From Endozoicomonas sp965199185 (GTDB taxonomy: Bacteria; Pseudomonadota; Gammaproteobacteria; Pseudomonadales; Endozoicomonadaceae), in the NCBI GenBank assembly GCA_965199185.1, contig CBDAQW010000040.1, positions 62,001 through 126,000 of the forward strand: a stretch of DNA of 64,000 bases, given 5' to 3'. Shown here piece after piece: positions 46,681-56,583 of the stretch. Both the position numbers and the translations under genes were made by a program. The notes beneath the pieces were generated by a model. It was not told the origin of the DNA. It ran no database searches and was given only the letters and a program-made list of their open reading frames with translations. The number at the start of each line of letters is the position of its first letter. The first letter of the stretch is position 1.

Positions 46681-48111
46681 TTAAGCTCCCCCTGCGAAAG
46701 AACGAACATCCACAAAATGACCGGCAATCGCCGCCGCTGCCGCCATCGCAGGGCTCACCAGATGCGTACGACCGCCAAACCCCTGACGACCTTCAAAGTT
46801 ACGGTTGGATGTCGATGCACAATGCTCACCATTACCCAGCTTGTCGGCATTCATCGCCAGACACATGGAACATCCCGGTTCACGCCATTGCAGACCTGCA
46901 TCGATGAAAATATCATGCAACCCTTCCGCTTCAGCCTGTTTTTTAACCAAACCAGAACCGGGCACAACCAAGGCTTCTTTAACACTGTCGGATACTTTTT
47001 TTCCTTTTACGACAGCTGCCGCTTCTCGCAGGTCTTCAATTCTGGAGTTAGTACAGGAACCAATGAAAACCCGATCCACTGGAATATCGGTAATTTTCTG
47101 ACCTGCTGTCAGCCCCATATATTCCAGCGCTCTGGTGTAACCTTCCTGCTTCACTTCATCAGGTGCGTCTGCAGGATCAGGGACAGAAGCATTAACGGGA
47201 AGCACCATTTCAGGCGAAGTCCCCCAACTCACCTGGGGAATAATGTCTTCGCCACGCATCTCTATGACATGATCGAATTCAGCATCGTCATCGGAATGCA
47301 AATCCTGCCATTGAGCAACGGCCTGATTCCAGTGTTCACCAGCAGGAGCAAATGGACGACCAGCGACGTAATCAATGGTCGTCTGATCAACCGCTACCAA
47401 CCCAACTCTGGCACCCGCTTCAATCGCCATATTACAAACGGTCATACGACCTTCCATGCTCATAGCACGGAATACATCACCACCAAACTCAATGGCACAG
47501 CCTGTGCCGCCAGCAGTGCCAATTGTGGCGATAATTGCCAGTATGACATCCTTGGCAGTCACGCCTGTACCCAGTTCACCGTCCACCCGAACCAGCATGT
47601 TTTTCATTTTTTTAGCGACAAGGCACTGAGTCGCCAGTACATGTTCTACTTCCGACGTACCTATACCATGAGCCAATGCACCAAAGGCACCATGAGTAGC
47701 GGTATGTGAGTCACCACAAACCAGCGTCATACCTGGCAGAGTGGCTCCCTGCTCAGGACCGACCACATGCACAATCCCCTGACGGATGTCGTGCATATCA
47801 AACTGGGTAATGCCGAAGTCATTGCAGTTTTCATCCAGTGTTTTCACCTGAATTTTTGACACCGGATCAACAATACCTTCGATACCATCAACGCGTTCAT
47901 TGGGTGTTGTTGGTACGTTATGATCCGGAGTAGCCAGATTGGCATCGGTGCGCCAGGGCTGCCGACCTGCCAGTCGAAGCCCTTCAAATGCCTGTGGAGA
48001 AGTCACTTCATGCAGTAGATGCCTGTCGATATAGATCAGGGCTGAACCATCATCGCGTTGACGAACAAGGTGGGCATCCCACAACTTGTCATAAAGGGTT
48101 TTACCGGCCAT
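46681..48111 (-). CDS. leuC: 3-isopropylmalate dehydratase large subunit
   Basis: A 476-residue aconitase-family subunit isomerising 2- to 3-isopropylmalate. The [4Fe-4S] ligands lie in FIGSCTNSRIEDLREAA and EPGCSMCLAMN. It is the first gene of leuCDB. Its upstream region, shared with a divergent LysR gene, contains two repeat elements. Confidence 0.97.
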   Translation of the reverse strand: MAGKTLYDKLWDAHLVRQRDDGSALIYIDRHLLHEVTSPQAFEGLRLAGRQPWRTDANLATPDHNVPTTPNERVDGIEGIVDPVSKIQVKTLDENCNDFGITQFDMHDIRQGIVHVVGPEQGATLPGMTLVCGDSHTATHGAFGALAHGIGTSEVEHVLATQCLVAKKMKNMLVRVDGELGTGVTAKDVILAIIATIGTAGGTGCAIEFGGDVFRAMSMEGRMTVCNMAIEAGARVGLVAVDQTTIDYVAGRPFAPAGEHWNQAVAQWQDLHSDDDAEFDHVIEMRGEDIIPQVSWGTSPEMVLPVNASVPDPADAPDEVKQEGYTRALEYMGLTAGQKITDIPVDRVFIGSCTNSRIEDLREAAAVVKGKKVSDSVKEALVVPGSGLVKKQAEAEGLHDIFIDAGLQWREPGCSMCLAMNADKLGNGEHCASTSNRNFEGRQGFGGRTHLVSPAMAAAAAIAGHFVDVRSFAGGA

Positions 48112-48149
48112 TGAAGTACTCCGGAGATATTGTTTAGAGAAACAACTTA

Positions 48150-48310
48150 GGAGTAGTCCTGAAATAACCTCCTGCTTTTTTCTACCTTCGTTCGCCCTGA
48201 GCCTGTCGAAGTGTGAGCGGCGGGAAGCCGGGATTTATGCCCTTCGACAAGCTCAGGGCGAACGGGTTTTGAGAACTCCGCAAATCCGGAAGTTATTTTC
48301 AGACTACTCC
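48150..48310. repeat. MITE-like element R4 in the leuC upstream region
   Basis: Terminal inverted repeats GGAGTAGTCCTGAAATAACC (48150) and the complement of GTTATTTTCAGACTACTCC (ending 48310) enclose a TTCGACA-type palindromic core (GCCTGTCGAAG...CTTCGACAAGC) like that in repeat R2. Related single ends occur near 2912 and 56771. It lies 39 nt before leuC. Confidence 0.75.
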
Positions 48311-48354
48311 TTACTGTTTGATTTTCGTACCGTATTTAAACGATTACTGAGTTT

Positions 48355-48496
48355 ACCCTATGTGTGACTTTTATCTCGTAGGTTGCCAATCCATGGCTTA
48401 TGGGTTCTGTGCACTCTGCTGTCACCCCGTACAGGGACTGTACGGTATCCACGCGGCATGGATAGCCATATTGAAATCAAAAGTCACACATCGGGT
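48355..48496. repeat. MITE family R1, copy C (142 bp)
   Basis: It begins ACCCTATGTGTGACTTTTA and ends AAAAGTCACACATCGGGT. The 7-bp direct repeats TGAGTTT flank it (48348-48354 and 48497-48503). Its interior matches copy A in reverse orientation. It sits in the leuC/LysR divergent promoter region. Confidence 0.88.
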
Positions 48497-48604
48497 TGAG
48501 TTTCTATCAGGCATCCTAGCGCCACATAACAAATAACTCAAATTCATCTTTTTTATAGCATTGATTATAATAAGGAATACCATTTCAATCCAGAGTCTTT
48601 CATC

Positions 48605-49501
48605 ATGGATACCAATAGCCTGACCGCCTTCCTTGCCGTGGTAGACTGCGGCTCATTCTCTGAAGCAGCAGAAAAGCTGTATCTCACTCAACCCGCTGTC
48701 AGTAAGCGTATAGCTACATTAGAAGATCAGCTTGGCATGCCGCTGTTTGACCGCACAGGCAGAACTACATCCTTAAATGAAGCCGGTCGGACGTTGTTAC
48801 CACGAGCACGCAAGATGCTCGAACTTCTAAACGACACCCGGCAGGAAATTACCAATCTGAGTGGTCAGATTAAAGGTCCGCTGTCTATTGCTACCAGTCA
48901 TCATATTGGTCTACGACGACTGCCTGATACGTTAAAACAATTTTCAAAACAGTATCCAGAGGTTGATCTGGATATTCATTTTGTTGACTCTGAAGCCTCC
49001 TACGAAATGCTTGCCCGTGGTGAAATAGAGCTGGGCATTATTACTCTTTCACCGGAAAGCCCTGCCAATGTAATCGCCAGAAGGATATGGGACGACCCCT
49101 TGGTGTTTATGGCCGCTAAAGATCACCCTCTGGCAAAAGACAAAAGGATAACCACTGAACGACTGAGTCAATTTCAAACTGTACTGCCCGGACCAAAAAC
49201 CTTCACTTATCGAATGGTGCAACGATTATTTGAAGAAGAAAAGCTGGTCTTAAACACCGTTATGTCCACCAACTATCTCGAAACCTTGAGAATGCTGGCA
49301 TCGATTGGTCTGGCATGGTGCATTCTGCCAGCGTCCATGCTGGGTGATGATCTGATCAAACTGAATGTACAATTAAACGACAACCGGCAACCACCTATTC
49401 GACAACTTGGTGTCATATATCACCAGAAACGCACACTTTCCAATAGTGCCAGGGCTTTACTGGATATTCTCGATACAGTAGCCAAAAGAAACAGTGTATA
49501 G
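48605..49501 (+). CDS. LysR-family transcriptional regulator
   Basis: A 298-residue LysR protein. The N-terminal winged HTH reads LTAFLAVVDCGSFSEAAEKL and LTQPAVSKRIATLEDQLG, and a periplasmic-binding-like effector domain follows. It is divergent from leuC, like the LysR gene at the Pseudomonas leu locus, so it probably senses a leucine pathway intermediate and controls leuCDB. That role is inferred from position only. Confidence 0.9.
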   Translation: MDTNSLTAFLAVVDCGSFSEAAEKLYLTQPAVSKRIATLEDQLGMPLFDRTGRTTSLNEAGRTLLPRARKMLELLNDTRQEITNLSGQIKGPLSIATSHHIGLRRLPDTLKQFSKQYPEVDLDIHFVDSEASYEMLARGEIELGIITLSPESPANVIARRIWDDPLVFMAAKDHPLAKDKRITTERLSQFQTVLPGPKTFTYRMVQRLFEEEKLVLNTVMSTNYLETLRMLASIGLAWCILPASMLGDDLIKLNVQLNDNRQPPIRQLGVIYHQKRTLSNSARALLDILDTVAKRNSV

Positions 49502-49630
49502 TACCGCTGCTTTTTTAACCGTCTTTACATATCGGTGATGGTTTTGTCGGGGCTGACGTCGAATCTCCTGACCGACACAAAGCGTTTTTCAATGCTCTCT
49601 TTCTGCTGTAAAACAAGGCTTCTCAATATT

Positions 49631-51073
49631 ATGAGTTTTCGCCCGGTACTATATGTCATTGGCTTATTTTTGATCGCCCTGGCAAAACTGATGCTGCTTC
49701 CCGTACTCTATGACCTGTTCACCGGGCAGCCAGATATCTGGAGCTTCATTCGGGCTTCTGCTGCGACCTCAGCCGTTGGCTTCTTCTTAACCGTGACCTG
49801 TCGTGCAACTGACTTCAATCTCAAGTCACGACACATATTCCTGATTACCAATAGCTGCTGGCTAAGCCTGACATTTTTTGCGGCCTTACCACTCTGGTTT
49901 AAACTGGACATAAGCTACACCGATGCGTTTTTTGAAACTATGTCAGGCGTCACCACGACCGGTTCTACTGTATTAACCGGACTGGACGCCATGCATCGGG
50001 ACGTATTGCTCTGGCGCTCAACATTGCAGTGGTTAGGCGGCATTGGATTTATTGTCACGGCCGTAGCGGTATTACCGTTTTTGAAAGTGGGTGCCATGCG
50101 TTTATTTCAGAGCGAATCTTCGGACTGGTCAGAAAAAGCCATGCCACGCTCCGGCAGCATTGCCAAGAGCGTATTGATTATCTATTGCAGCCTCACCGCC
50201 TTCTGCGCCTACCTCTATTTTCTTGGCGGAATGACTGGCTTTGAAGCGATCAACCATGCCATGACTACGCTCTCCACTGGTGGCTATTCAACATCTGATT
50301 CCTCTATGGGACATTTTGATTCATTCTTTATTATATGGACCAGCACCATTTTCATGATACTGGGTGGCTTACCCTTTGTGCTGTTTTTACGCTGCATGAA
50401 AGGTGATTTTGATAGCCTGTGGCGGGATACGCAGGTACAAACCTTTGTCTGCTTCCTGATTCTACTCTGGGTCGGATTCAGTCTCTGGCTGTGGAATCAC
50501 TCTGACTACAGTTTCTGGGAATCCCTGACCCTTGTCGCCTTTAACACGACATCTACGATTACCACGACGGGCTACGCTCTGGGTGATTACTCGCTCTGGG
50601 GCGGATTTGCAGTCATACTGTTTTTCTTCCTGACCTTTGTCGGTGGCTGTTCCGGATCAACCGCAGGAGGCATAAAAGTATTTCGCTTTCAGATTGGCGC
50701 AAAACTGTTAAACATCCAGCTCAAGCAGCTGGTTCACCCAAGAGCTTTTTTTGTTCAGACTTATAATGGTCAACAGATCGACAGTGCGATTCTGCGCTCA
50801 CTGGTTGGTTTCTGTTTTTTCTTTGCACTATTGATCACAGCGATAACCCTGCTACTCAGCCTTTTAGGACTGGACCCAATCACCAGCCTTAGCGGCGCAG
50901 TCACCGCTGTCGCTAACGTTGGCCCGGGTCTGGGTGAGATCATTGGTCCTGCGGGAAATTTCTCCAGTTTGCCAGACAGCGCCAAGTGGTTACTTAGCTT
51001 AGGCATGCTGATGGGGCGACTGGAAGTCATCACCGTACTGGTTCTGTTCACACCCACCTTTTGGAAAGGATGA
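49631..51073 (+). CDS. trkH: TrkH-family potassium uptake protein
   Basis: A 480-residue K+ translocation subunit with four P-loop-type repeats (MSGVTTTGSTVLTGL, MTTLSTGGYSTSDSS, NTTSTITTTGYALGD and VAIVGPG-like VANVGPGLGE) between membrane helices. It normally works with TrkA, which is not in this window. The ATG at 49631 (MSFRPVLYVIGLF) fits the family better than 49535, which adds 32 residues. Confidence 0.92.
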   Translation: MSFRPVLYVIGLFLIALAKLMLLPVLYDLFTGQPDIWSFIRASAATSAVGFFLTVTCRATDFNLKSRHIFLITNSCWLSLTFFAALPLWFKLDISYTDAFFETMSGVTTTGSTVLTGLDAMHRDVLLWRSTLQWLGGIGFIVTAVAVLPFLKVGAMRLFQSESSDWSEKAMPRSGSIAKSVLIIYCSLTAFCAYLYFLGGMTGFEAINHAMTTLSTGGYSTSDSSMGHFDSFFIIWTSTIFMILGGLPFVLFLRCMKGDFDSLWRDTQVQTFVCFLILLWVGFSLWLWNHSDYSFWESLTLVAFNTTSTITTTGYALGDYSLWGGFAVILFFFLTFVGGCSGSTAGGIKVFRFQIGAKLLNIQLKQLVHPRAFFVQTYNGQQIDSAILRSLVGFCFFFALLITAITLLLSLLGLDPITSLSGAVTAVANVGPGLGEIIGPAGNFSSLPDSAKWLLSLGMLMGRLEVITVLVLFTPTFWKG

Positions 51074-51241
51074 GCTCCATTTATTACATTCACAGCCGGT
51101 AAAATCATTTAAGGTTACAGAACAACCAAATTGATACGGTCAAAAATGACATGAATCAATCGCTCAAAGCCAGTTGTTGCTGTAACATCCTGAAGCCCAT
51201 AGACTTTAGCTTCTGCCTTTTTGGACGGTTACACTATATCC

Positions 51242-53059
51242 ATGAATTCTTCCCATACCATGCACCTGGTCAACCAGATTCGTGAACGTGCTGAGCGCAA
51301 CCCGGAACAGGTAGCCATGCGTTATGCCATCCATACTGATGGCCGGAGCCACTGGCAAGAAATCCGCTGGAATGAACTCAGCGACAAAGTCGATCAGACA
51401 TCCAAAGCCTTACTCAATCTTAAGTTAGCGCCACAGGAGAAGGTAGGAATATGGTCACGCAATATGCCCGAATGGACCATGACAGATTTAGGCTGTTTGC
51501 AGGCCCGACTGGTGCCAGTGCCTTTATATCCGACAAGCACTAACGATCAGGTTCAGTACATTCTGGATGAAACGGAAGCATCCATACTGTTTGTCGGCGA
51601 ACAGGAACAATACGATGCGGCGTTGGAACTCATAGAAAAAAGTCAGCACCTACGACAGATCATTGTGTTTGACCCGAAGGTTGACCTTCAGGGTTGTCAG
51701 CAAGCCAACTACTTTGCCGATTTTATTCAGCAATACTCCCAAGCCAGTCATGCATTACTGGAAGAGCGACTGGCTGGACGCTGTATGGATGACCTGTTCA
51801 CCCTGATTTACACCTCTGGCACTACCGGTCAGCCAAAAGGCGTCATGCTGGATTATGCGAATATTGCATCCAGCCTGGTAGCACACGACAAACTGATTCA
51901 TCTGGACAGCCTCGACACTTCACTTTGTTTTTTGCCACTCAGTCATATTTTTGAACGAGCCTGGACGTATTTTGTTCTGGCACGGGGTGCAACCAATGTT
52001 TATCTGCGCGACCCGAAACATGTCAGCCAGACACTTAAAGAAATAAAGCCAACGGTACTCTGTGCTGTTCCCCGCTTCTTCGAAAAAATCTACGCTATGA
52101 TCACCAGTAAGGTAGCCCTTGCACCCTTACCCCGTCGTATGATTTTCAACACTGCTCTGAAAATAGGTGCAGCAGAAATGGAATACCGCCGCAGAGGGCG
52201 TAAAGTGCCTGCTTACCTAAAGGCTCTGCATCAACTGGCAGATAAAGTGGTGTTTGCAAAAATCCGTGACGCACTTGGTGGGCGCATTCGTTTTATGCCC
52301 TGTGGTGGTGCCCGACTGGATGATGAAATCTGTCGTTTTTTCCATAGCACTGGTATCAATGTGAAAATCGGTTATGGCATGACAGAAACCATCGCCACCC
52401 TGACTTGCTTCAGAGACAGTGGTTTTGAGTTTGGCTCCTGTGGCACACCACTACCCGGCATTCAGGTACGCATTGGTGATGAAGGGGAAATTCAGGTCAA
52501 AGGCGGTAATATCATGCGTGGTTATTACAAGAAACCGGAAGAGACGGCCAAAAACTTTACCGAAGACGGCTGGCTGAAAACCGGAGATGCCGGTCTGATT
52601 GATGAAAACGGTGCTTTACGAATTACAGAGCGTATCAAAGAACTGATGAAAACCTCCAACGGCAAATATATTGCCCCACAACACATTGAGGGAACTCTGG
52701 GTAAGGACAGATTTATTGAACAAATCGCCATTATTGCTGATGCCCGAAATTATGTAACCGCTCTTATTGTTCCTGCGTTTGAAGCACTGGAAGAACACGC
52801 TAAAGCGCTTAACCTGAAATACCAGAGCAAGAAAGACTTGGTACAGCACAGCAAGATTCAGGAACTGATTCAGGAACGGCTCAATCACATTCAGTGTGAA
52901 CTGGCCAAGTTTGAGCAGGTGAAGAAATTCACACTATTACCAAAAGAGTTCTCCATTGAGCTAGGCGAAATCACCCCTACTTTAAAGTTACGCCGCAAGA
53001 TCATTATGGAACGCTTCCGCCATGAGATTGATGCAATGTACGCAAAAGTTCACTCATAA
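51242..53059 (+). CDS. Long-chain acyl-CoA synthetase (AMP-forming)
   Basis: A 605-residue FAA1/FadD15-type ligase that activates fatty acids with ATP and CoA at the inner membrane. Motifs are LIYTSGTTGQPKGVMLDY (AMP-binding), YGMTETIATLTCF and WLKTGDAGLIDENG with TSNGKYIAPQHIEG. The ATG at 51242 is preferred; 51221 adds seven residues. It is a single gene, with a stem-loop after it. Confidence 0.92.
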   Translation: MNSSHTMHLVNQIRERAERNPEQVAMRYAIHTDGRSHWQEIRWNELSDKVDQTSKALLNLKLAPQEKVGIWSRNMPEWTMTDLGCLQARLVPVPLYPTSTNDQVQYILDETEASILFVGEQEQYDAALELIEKSQHLRQIIVFDPKVDLQGCQQANYFADFIQQYSQASHALLEERLAGRCMDDLFTLIYTSGTTGQPKGVMLDYANIASSLVAHDKLIHLDSLDTSLCFLPLSHIFERAWTYFVLARGATNVYLRDPKHVSQTLKEIKPTVLCAVPRFFEKIYAMITSKVALAPLPRRMIFNTALKIGAAEMEYRRRGRKVPAYLKALHQLADKVVFAKIRDALGGRIRFMPCGGARLDDEICRFFHSTGINVKIGYGMTETIATLTCFRDSGFEFGSCGTPLPGIQVRIGDEGEIQVKGGNIMRGYYKKPEETAKNFTEDGWLKTGDAGLIDENGALRITERIKELMKTSNGKYIAPQHIEGTLGKDRFIEQIAIIADARNYVTALIVPAFEALEEHAKALNLKYQSKKDLVQHSKIQELIQERLNHIQCELAKFEQVKKFTLLPKEFSIELGEITPTLKLRRKIIMERFRHEIDAMYAKVHS

Positions 53060-53064
53060 AAACA

Positions 53065-53093
53065 GGTCGGCTTGCCCCTGAGGGACAAGCCGA
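53065..53093. terminator. Stem-loop after the acyl-CoA ligase
   Basis: GTCGGCTTG (53065-53073) pairs with CAAGCCGAC (53085-53093). The region lies between the convergent ligase and aroC genes. There is no long T-run. Confidence 0.45.
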
Positions 53094-53233
53094 CAATGTG
53101 CTCACAGAGCAAAAAAAACACGACACATTTACAATATTTTATGTTTGTAAGCAATTCCGTGCTTGTTGCGGATTTTATTGTCGGATCTTGAGCCCTAAGG
53201 ACATCTCCTTCAAGGCAAGCCGATGGTTACTGG

Positions 53234-54319
53234 TTACTCTATGATGGGTGCAGGACTCACCACATCGGCATTTTGCGCACGATGCCGCATAAAATGATCC
53301 ATCAGAGTAATGGCCATCATTGCTTCAGCAATCGGAGTCGCCCGAATACCCACGCATGGGTCATGACGCCCTTTGGTGACGACGTCTACAAGATTACCGT
53401 CCATATCAACAGACTGACCCGGTGTCGTCATACTGGCTGTTGGTTTGAGAGCGATATGCGCGATAATATCCTGGCCAGAGCTGATACCACCCAGCACGCC
53501 ACCGGCATGATTTGAAAGAAACCCCTGAGGTGTCATTTCATCCCGATGCTCAGTGCCTTTTTGAGCGACACTGGCAAAACCGTCACCAATCTCAACGCCC
53601 TTAACCGCGTTAATACTCATCAATGAATGAGCCAGATCAGCATCGAGACGATCAAACACCGGTTCCCCCAAACCTGGAGGCACACCCGTTGCCAGCACCG
53701 AAATTTTGGCTCCAATAGAGTTACCTTCACGACGCAAATCGTCTATTAGCTGCTCCATTGCCGGAACTTTATCGGCATCCGGTGAAAAGAACGGGTTATT
53801 ATTTACCTCATCCCAGTCATACTTTTCTACAACGATGTCACCTATCTGAGATAACCAGCCTCGTATTTCAATACCCTGAGCAGCCAAACATTGACGGGCA
53901 ATGGCTCCGGCAGCCACACGCATAGCGGTTTCACGGGCCGAAGAACGGCCACCTCCACGGTAATCACGAACCCCATATTTATGCATATAGGTGTAATCAG
54001 CATGTCCCGGGCGAAACTGATTCATGATATTGGAATAATCCTTGGAGCGCTGATCCTGATTTTCAATCAACAGGCCAATAGGTGTCCCCGTGGTTTTGCC
54101 TTCAAAGACACCCGAAAGAATTTTCACCTGATCGGGCTCACGCCGCTGTGTCGTGTATTTCGAAGTACCCGGTTTACGTCGATCAAGATCACGCTGCACA
54201 TCGGCTTCGGTTAATGGAACCCCCGGAGGACAGCCGTCCACTATACACCCCAGCGCAATGCCGTGAGACTCTCCAAAGGTGGTCACTCTGAAAAGTTGCC
54301 CTAAACTGTTTCCTGACAT
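53234..54319 (-). CDS. aroC: Chorismate synthase
   Basis: A 361-residue FMN-dependent enzyme making chorismate from EPSP, the last shikimate step. It carries GESHGIALGCIVDGCPPG, RPGHADYTYMHKYGVRDYRG and SSARETAMRVAAGAIAR. It follows prmB with a 16-nt gap, the usual prmB-aroC pair. Confidence 0.97.
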   Translation of the reverse strand: MSGNSLGQLFRVTTFGESHGIALGCIVDGCPPGVPLTEADVQRDLDRRKPGTSKYTTQRREPDQVKILSGVFEGKTTGTPIGLLIENQDQRSKDYSNIMNQFRPGHADYTYMHKYGVRDYRGGGRSSARETAMRVAAGAIARQCLAAQGIEIRGWLSQIGDIVVEKYDWDEVNNNPFFSPDADKVPAMEQLIDDLRREGNSIGAKISVLATGVPPGLGEPVFDRLDADLAHSLMSINAVKGVEIGDGFASVAQKGTEHRDEMTPQGFLSNHAGGVLGGISSGQDIIAHIALKPTASMTTPGQSVDMDGNLVDVVTKGRHDPCVGIRATPIAEAMMAITLMDHFMRHRAQNADVVSPAPIIE

Positions 54320-54335
54320 AATGCTTCCAGTTTTT

Positions 54336-55286
54336 TTATTCGGTTCTCATTACTCTGCTTTTGAAGACGCCCTGATATTTACGACAGTCTTCAGCGTTCA
54401 GCACCAGAATACCATGCCCTCCAGCGGCAAACTCAGGCCAGATAAAAGGCACTTCCGGATACTCTTCTTGCAACGCCCACCAGCTGTTACCCACTTCCAG
54501 CACCAAAAGCCCCTGTTCATCCAGATAATCTGCTGACTTTGCCAGAATAATGCGGGCAAAATCCAGACCGTCATTACCGGCAGCAAGGCCCAATTCAGGC
54601 TCGTGATGAAACTCATCCGGCATATCAGACATATCATCAGCATCCACGTAGGGCGGATTACTGAGAATCAATTGATAGCGTGGTTTTTCCGACAGATCAT
54701 TCAGTGCTGAAAACAGATCAGATTTGTGCGTCTGTACCCGACCCCAGCATTCGTGCCGATCAATATTAATATGCGCTACTTCCAGTGCATCATCAGAAAT
54801 GTCGAGAAGGTCAACCATCGCCTCAGGATAAACATGAGCTGCAGCAATACCAATACAGCCTGACCCGGAACACAAGTCCAATACCCGCCCCACCTGAACA
54901 TCGCCAAGCCATGGCTGGAATTGAGCACGAATCAGCTCACTGATCGGTGAACGAGGCACCAGCACACGCTCATCCACATAAAAAGGCATATCGCAGAACC
55001 AGGCCTGATTAACCAGATAAGCCAGAGGCTGGCGACCGGTAATTCGGCGATCAACCAGTTCAGCTATGTTTGCCCGCTCAATCAGTGTCAGCCTGCTATC
55101 CAGATAGCTCTCCGGCATATCCCAAGGCAACTGCAATACCTGATAAACCAGATGCATTGACTCATCAAAAGCATTATCACTGCCATGACCAAAAAACAGC
55201 TCGGCTTCATTGAAGCGACTAGCCCCCCAGCGAATAAAATCACGGATACTTACCAGCCCCTCACAGGACTCAACAGGATGGGTCAC
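54336..55286 (-). CDS. prmB: Ribosomal protein L3 glutamine methyltransferase
   Basis: A 316-residue SAM-dependent N5-glutamine methyltransferase acting on ribosomal protein L3. The SAM motif is VLDLCSGSGCIGIAAA and the glutamine-binding motif is LILSNPPYVDADDM. The N-terminal helical domain and length fit PrmB rather than PrmC. Confidence 0.93.
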   Translation of the reverse strand: MTHPVESCEGLVSIRDFIRWGASRFNEAELFFGHGSDNAFDESMHLVYQVLQLPWDMPESYLDSRLTLIERANIAELVDRRITGRQPLAYLVNQAWFCDMPFYVDERVLVPRSPISELIRAQFQPWLGDVQVGRVLDLCSGSGCIGIAAAHVYPEAMVDLLDISDDALEVAHINIDRHECWGRVQTHKSDLFSALNDLSEKPRYQLILSNPPYVDADDMSDMPDEFHHEPELGLAAGNDGLDFARIILAKSADYLDEQGLLVLEVGNSWWALQEEYPEVPFIWPEFAAGGHGILVLNAEDCRKYQGVFKSRVMRTE

Positions 55287-55456
55287 ACTTTATCCTCCGG
55301 GTAACGAACTATTTGCATCGCTATCCACACTGAAAATTCTGAACGCAGTAAAATAGCACAAAACCATTAAAATCGTCACAACTCAATTTCATAGAATCAG
55401 AGAAACAACAAAGCTGTGATAACAGTCGTTATATAAGACAGGGTACTTCTTATTCA
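55287..55456. other. Intergenic region, nothing recognised
   Basis: This stretch upstream of prmB shows no coding frame. It should contain the prmB-aroC promoter. Confidence 0.5.
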
Positions 55457-56489
55457 TCAAGCCCAGGTTGACACTCCATTTTTACAACTTTGATTCGGGT
55501 CGATATTTTTAAGGGGAAATGCTATTGCATGAGCACCAGCTTTAATTGTGATACCCATGCTTCTGCAATTAAAATGTTTTTTAATCGCTTGAGTGTAACA
55601 ATAATATGGATTCAAAACCCCAGACGACATGTTTTTTTAATTTGCAGCTCTTCCAATAGAGATTTAATAATTGGGTGATTGGGTCTATCGACGGCAAAAA
55701 GGCCATTTTCTAACTGAACAGTCCCTAGACTAAACGGAATTGTATAACAACAAAAACCATCAGGAGCCATTATTTCACCAAGAGGTTTCTTAATTTCCAT
55801 ATCACAATCCATAAAGATACAGCCGTTCGGATTATCTTTATTATTTAAATCAGTAGAAAACAGATCACCAGCAAGCCTCATACTCATAAATCGAATAAGA
55901 TCTATGTAGGCAGAAGCTGGTAATAGATCCAGAATCTCTTTGACGTACAGATTACTTCCCTTCAATTTTTCTTTACTGATAACTTGATCGTACAACCTGG
56001 AATCAAGCCCTTCTTTGATCGAATCAGATACTGCAAAGTCACTACCAGCAGTATCAAGTGAATAGAAATCGATCATTTGAAAATTTGGATATTTTGACTG
56101 AATATCCAGAAAAGATTTTTTATCATCCTCATTAAGATATTGCCCATTATACAACAACCCGATTTTCCTTCCCGTTTCAAGCCTACACGCTCTTTTTATA
56201 TTCTCAAGATAGCCTGGAGGTATGTTTTTTTTGCTTTTCAAAGTAACCCATTGAAAAAGTATTGGCGTTTGATCACACAGTTTTTCAATGGATATGAAGT
56301 CCTTTTGATTTTAACAACCCGATTTTCCACACTTATTTTTTTTAATAGGCCAGAATCATAAGAATCAGGCTTATTGATACTTTTGACAACACCAACCCTC
56401 ATACCTTCAAATACACTTGGGATAGATTTGGTTTCTTTAAGACAATGGAGCAAATGTCGTTCTTGCTGATTGATAGCATCCACAGCCAT
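55457..56489 (-). pseudogene. NleB/SseK-like arginine N-acetylglucosaminyltransferase effector (two frameshifts)
   Basis: The protein reads across three frames. The first starts MAVDAINQQERHLLHC; the second contains DQTPILFQWVTLKSKKN; the DxD-type metal site is GCIFMDCDMEIKKPLGE, followed by APDGFCCYTIP, VQLENGLFAVDRPNHPIIK, NPYYCYTQAIKKHFN and a terminal NGVSTWA. These align in order with NleB/SseK type III effectors (TPILFQW; YLDxDM; APDGI; ENxAxxVNRxxHP; PYY...KKYFN; C-terminal Trp). One base appears missing at the A4 run 56303-56306 and one near 55613-55621. The His of the family HEN motif looks replaced by Tyr. The family glycosylates host death-domain arginines. With both repairs the protein would be about 344 residues, the family length. 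Confidence 0.75.
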
Positions 56490-56583
56490 ATCCTACTTAT
56501 AATTCAAACTGAAGAATAATAATAAACATTCTTAACATCAAAACTGATAACCAATTCGTTAGGCACAATGACCATTTGGATCC

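Noticed and set aside
46717..47709. 330-codon plus-strand frame over leuC
   Set aside because: Antisense to conserved leuC; no start signal or family motif.
48183..48270. TTCGACA hairpin as a plain leuC terminator or attenuator
   Set aside because: It lies upstream of leuC inside an element with 20-bp terminal repeats and is shared with other sites, so a mobile repeat explains it better.
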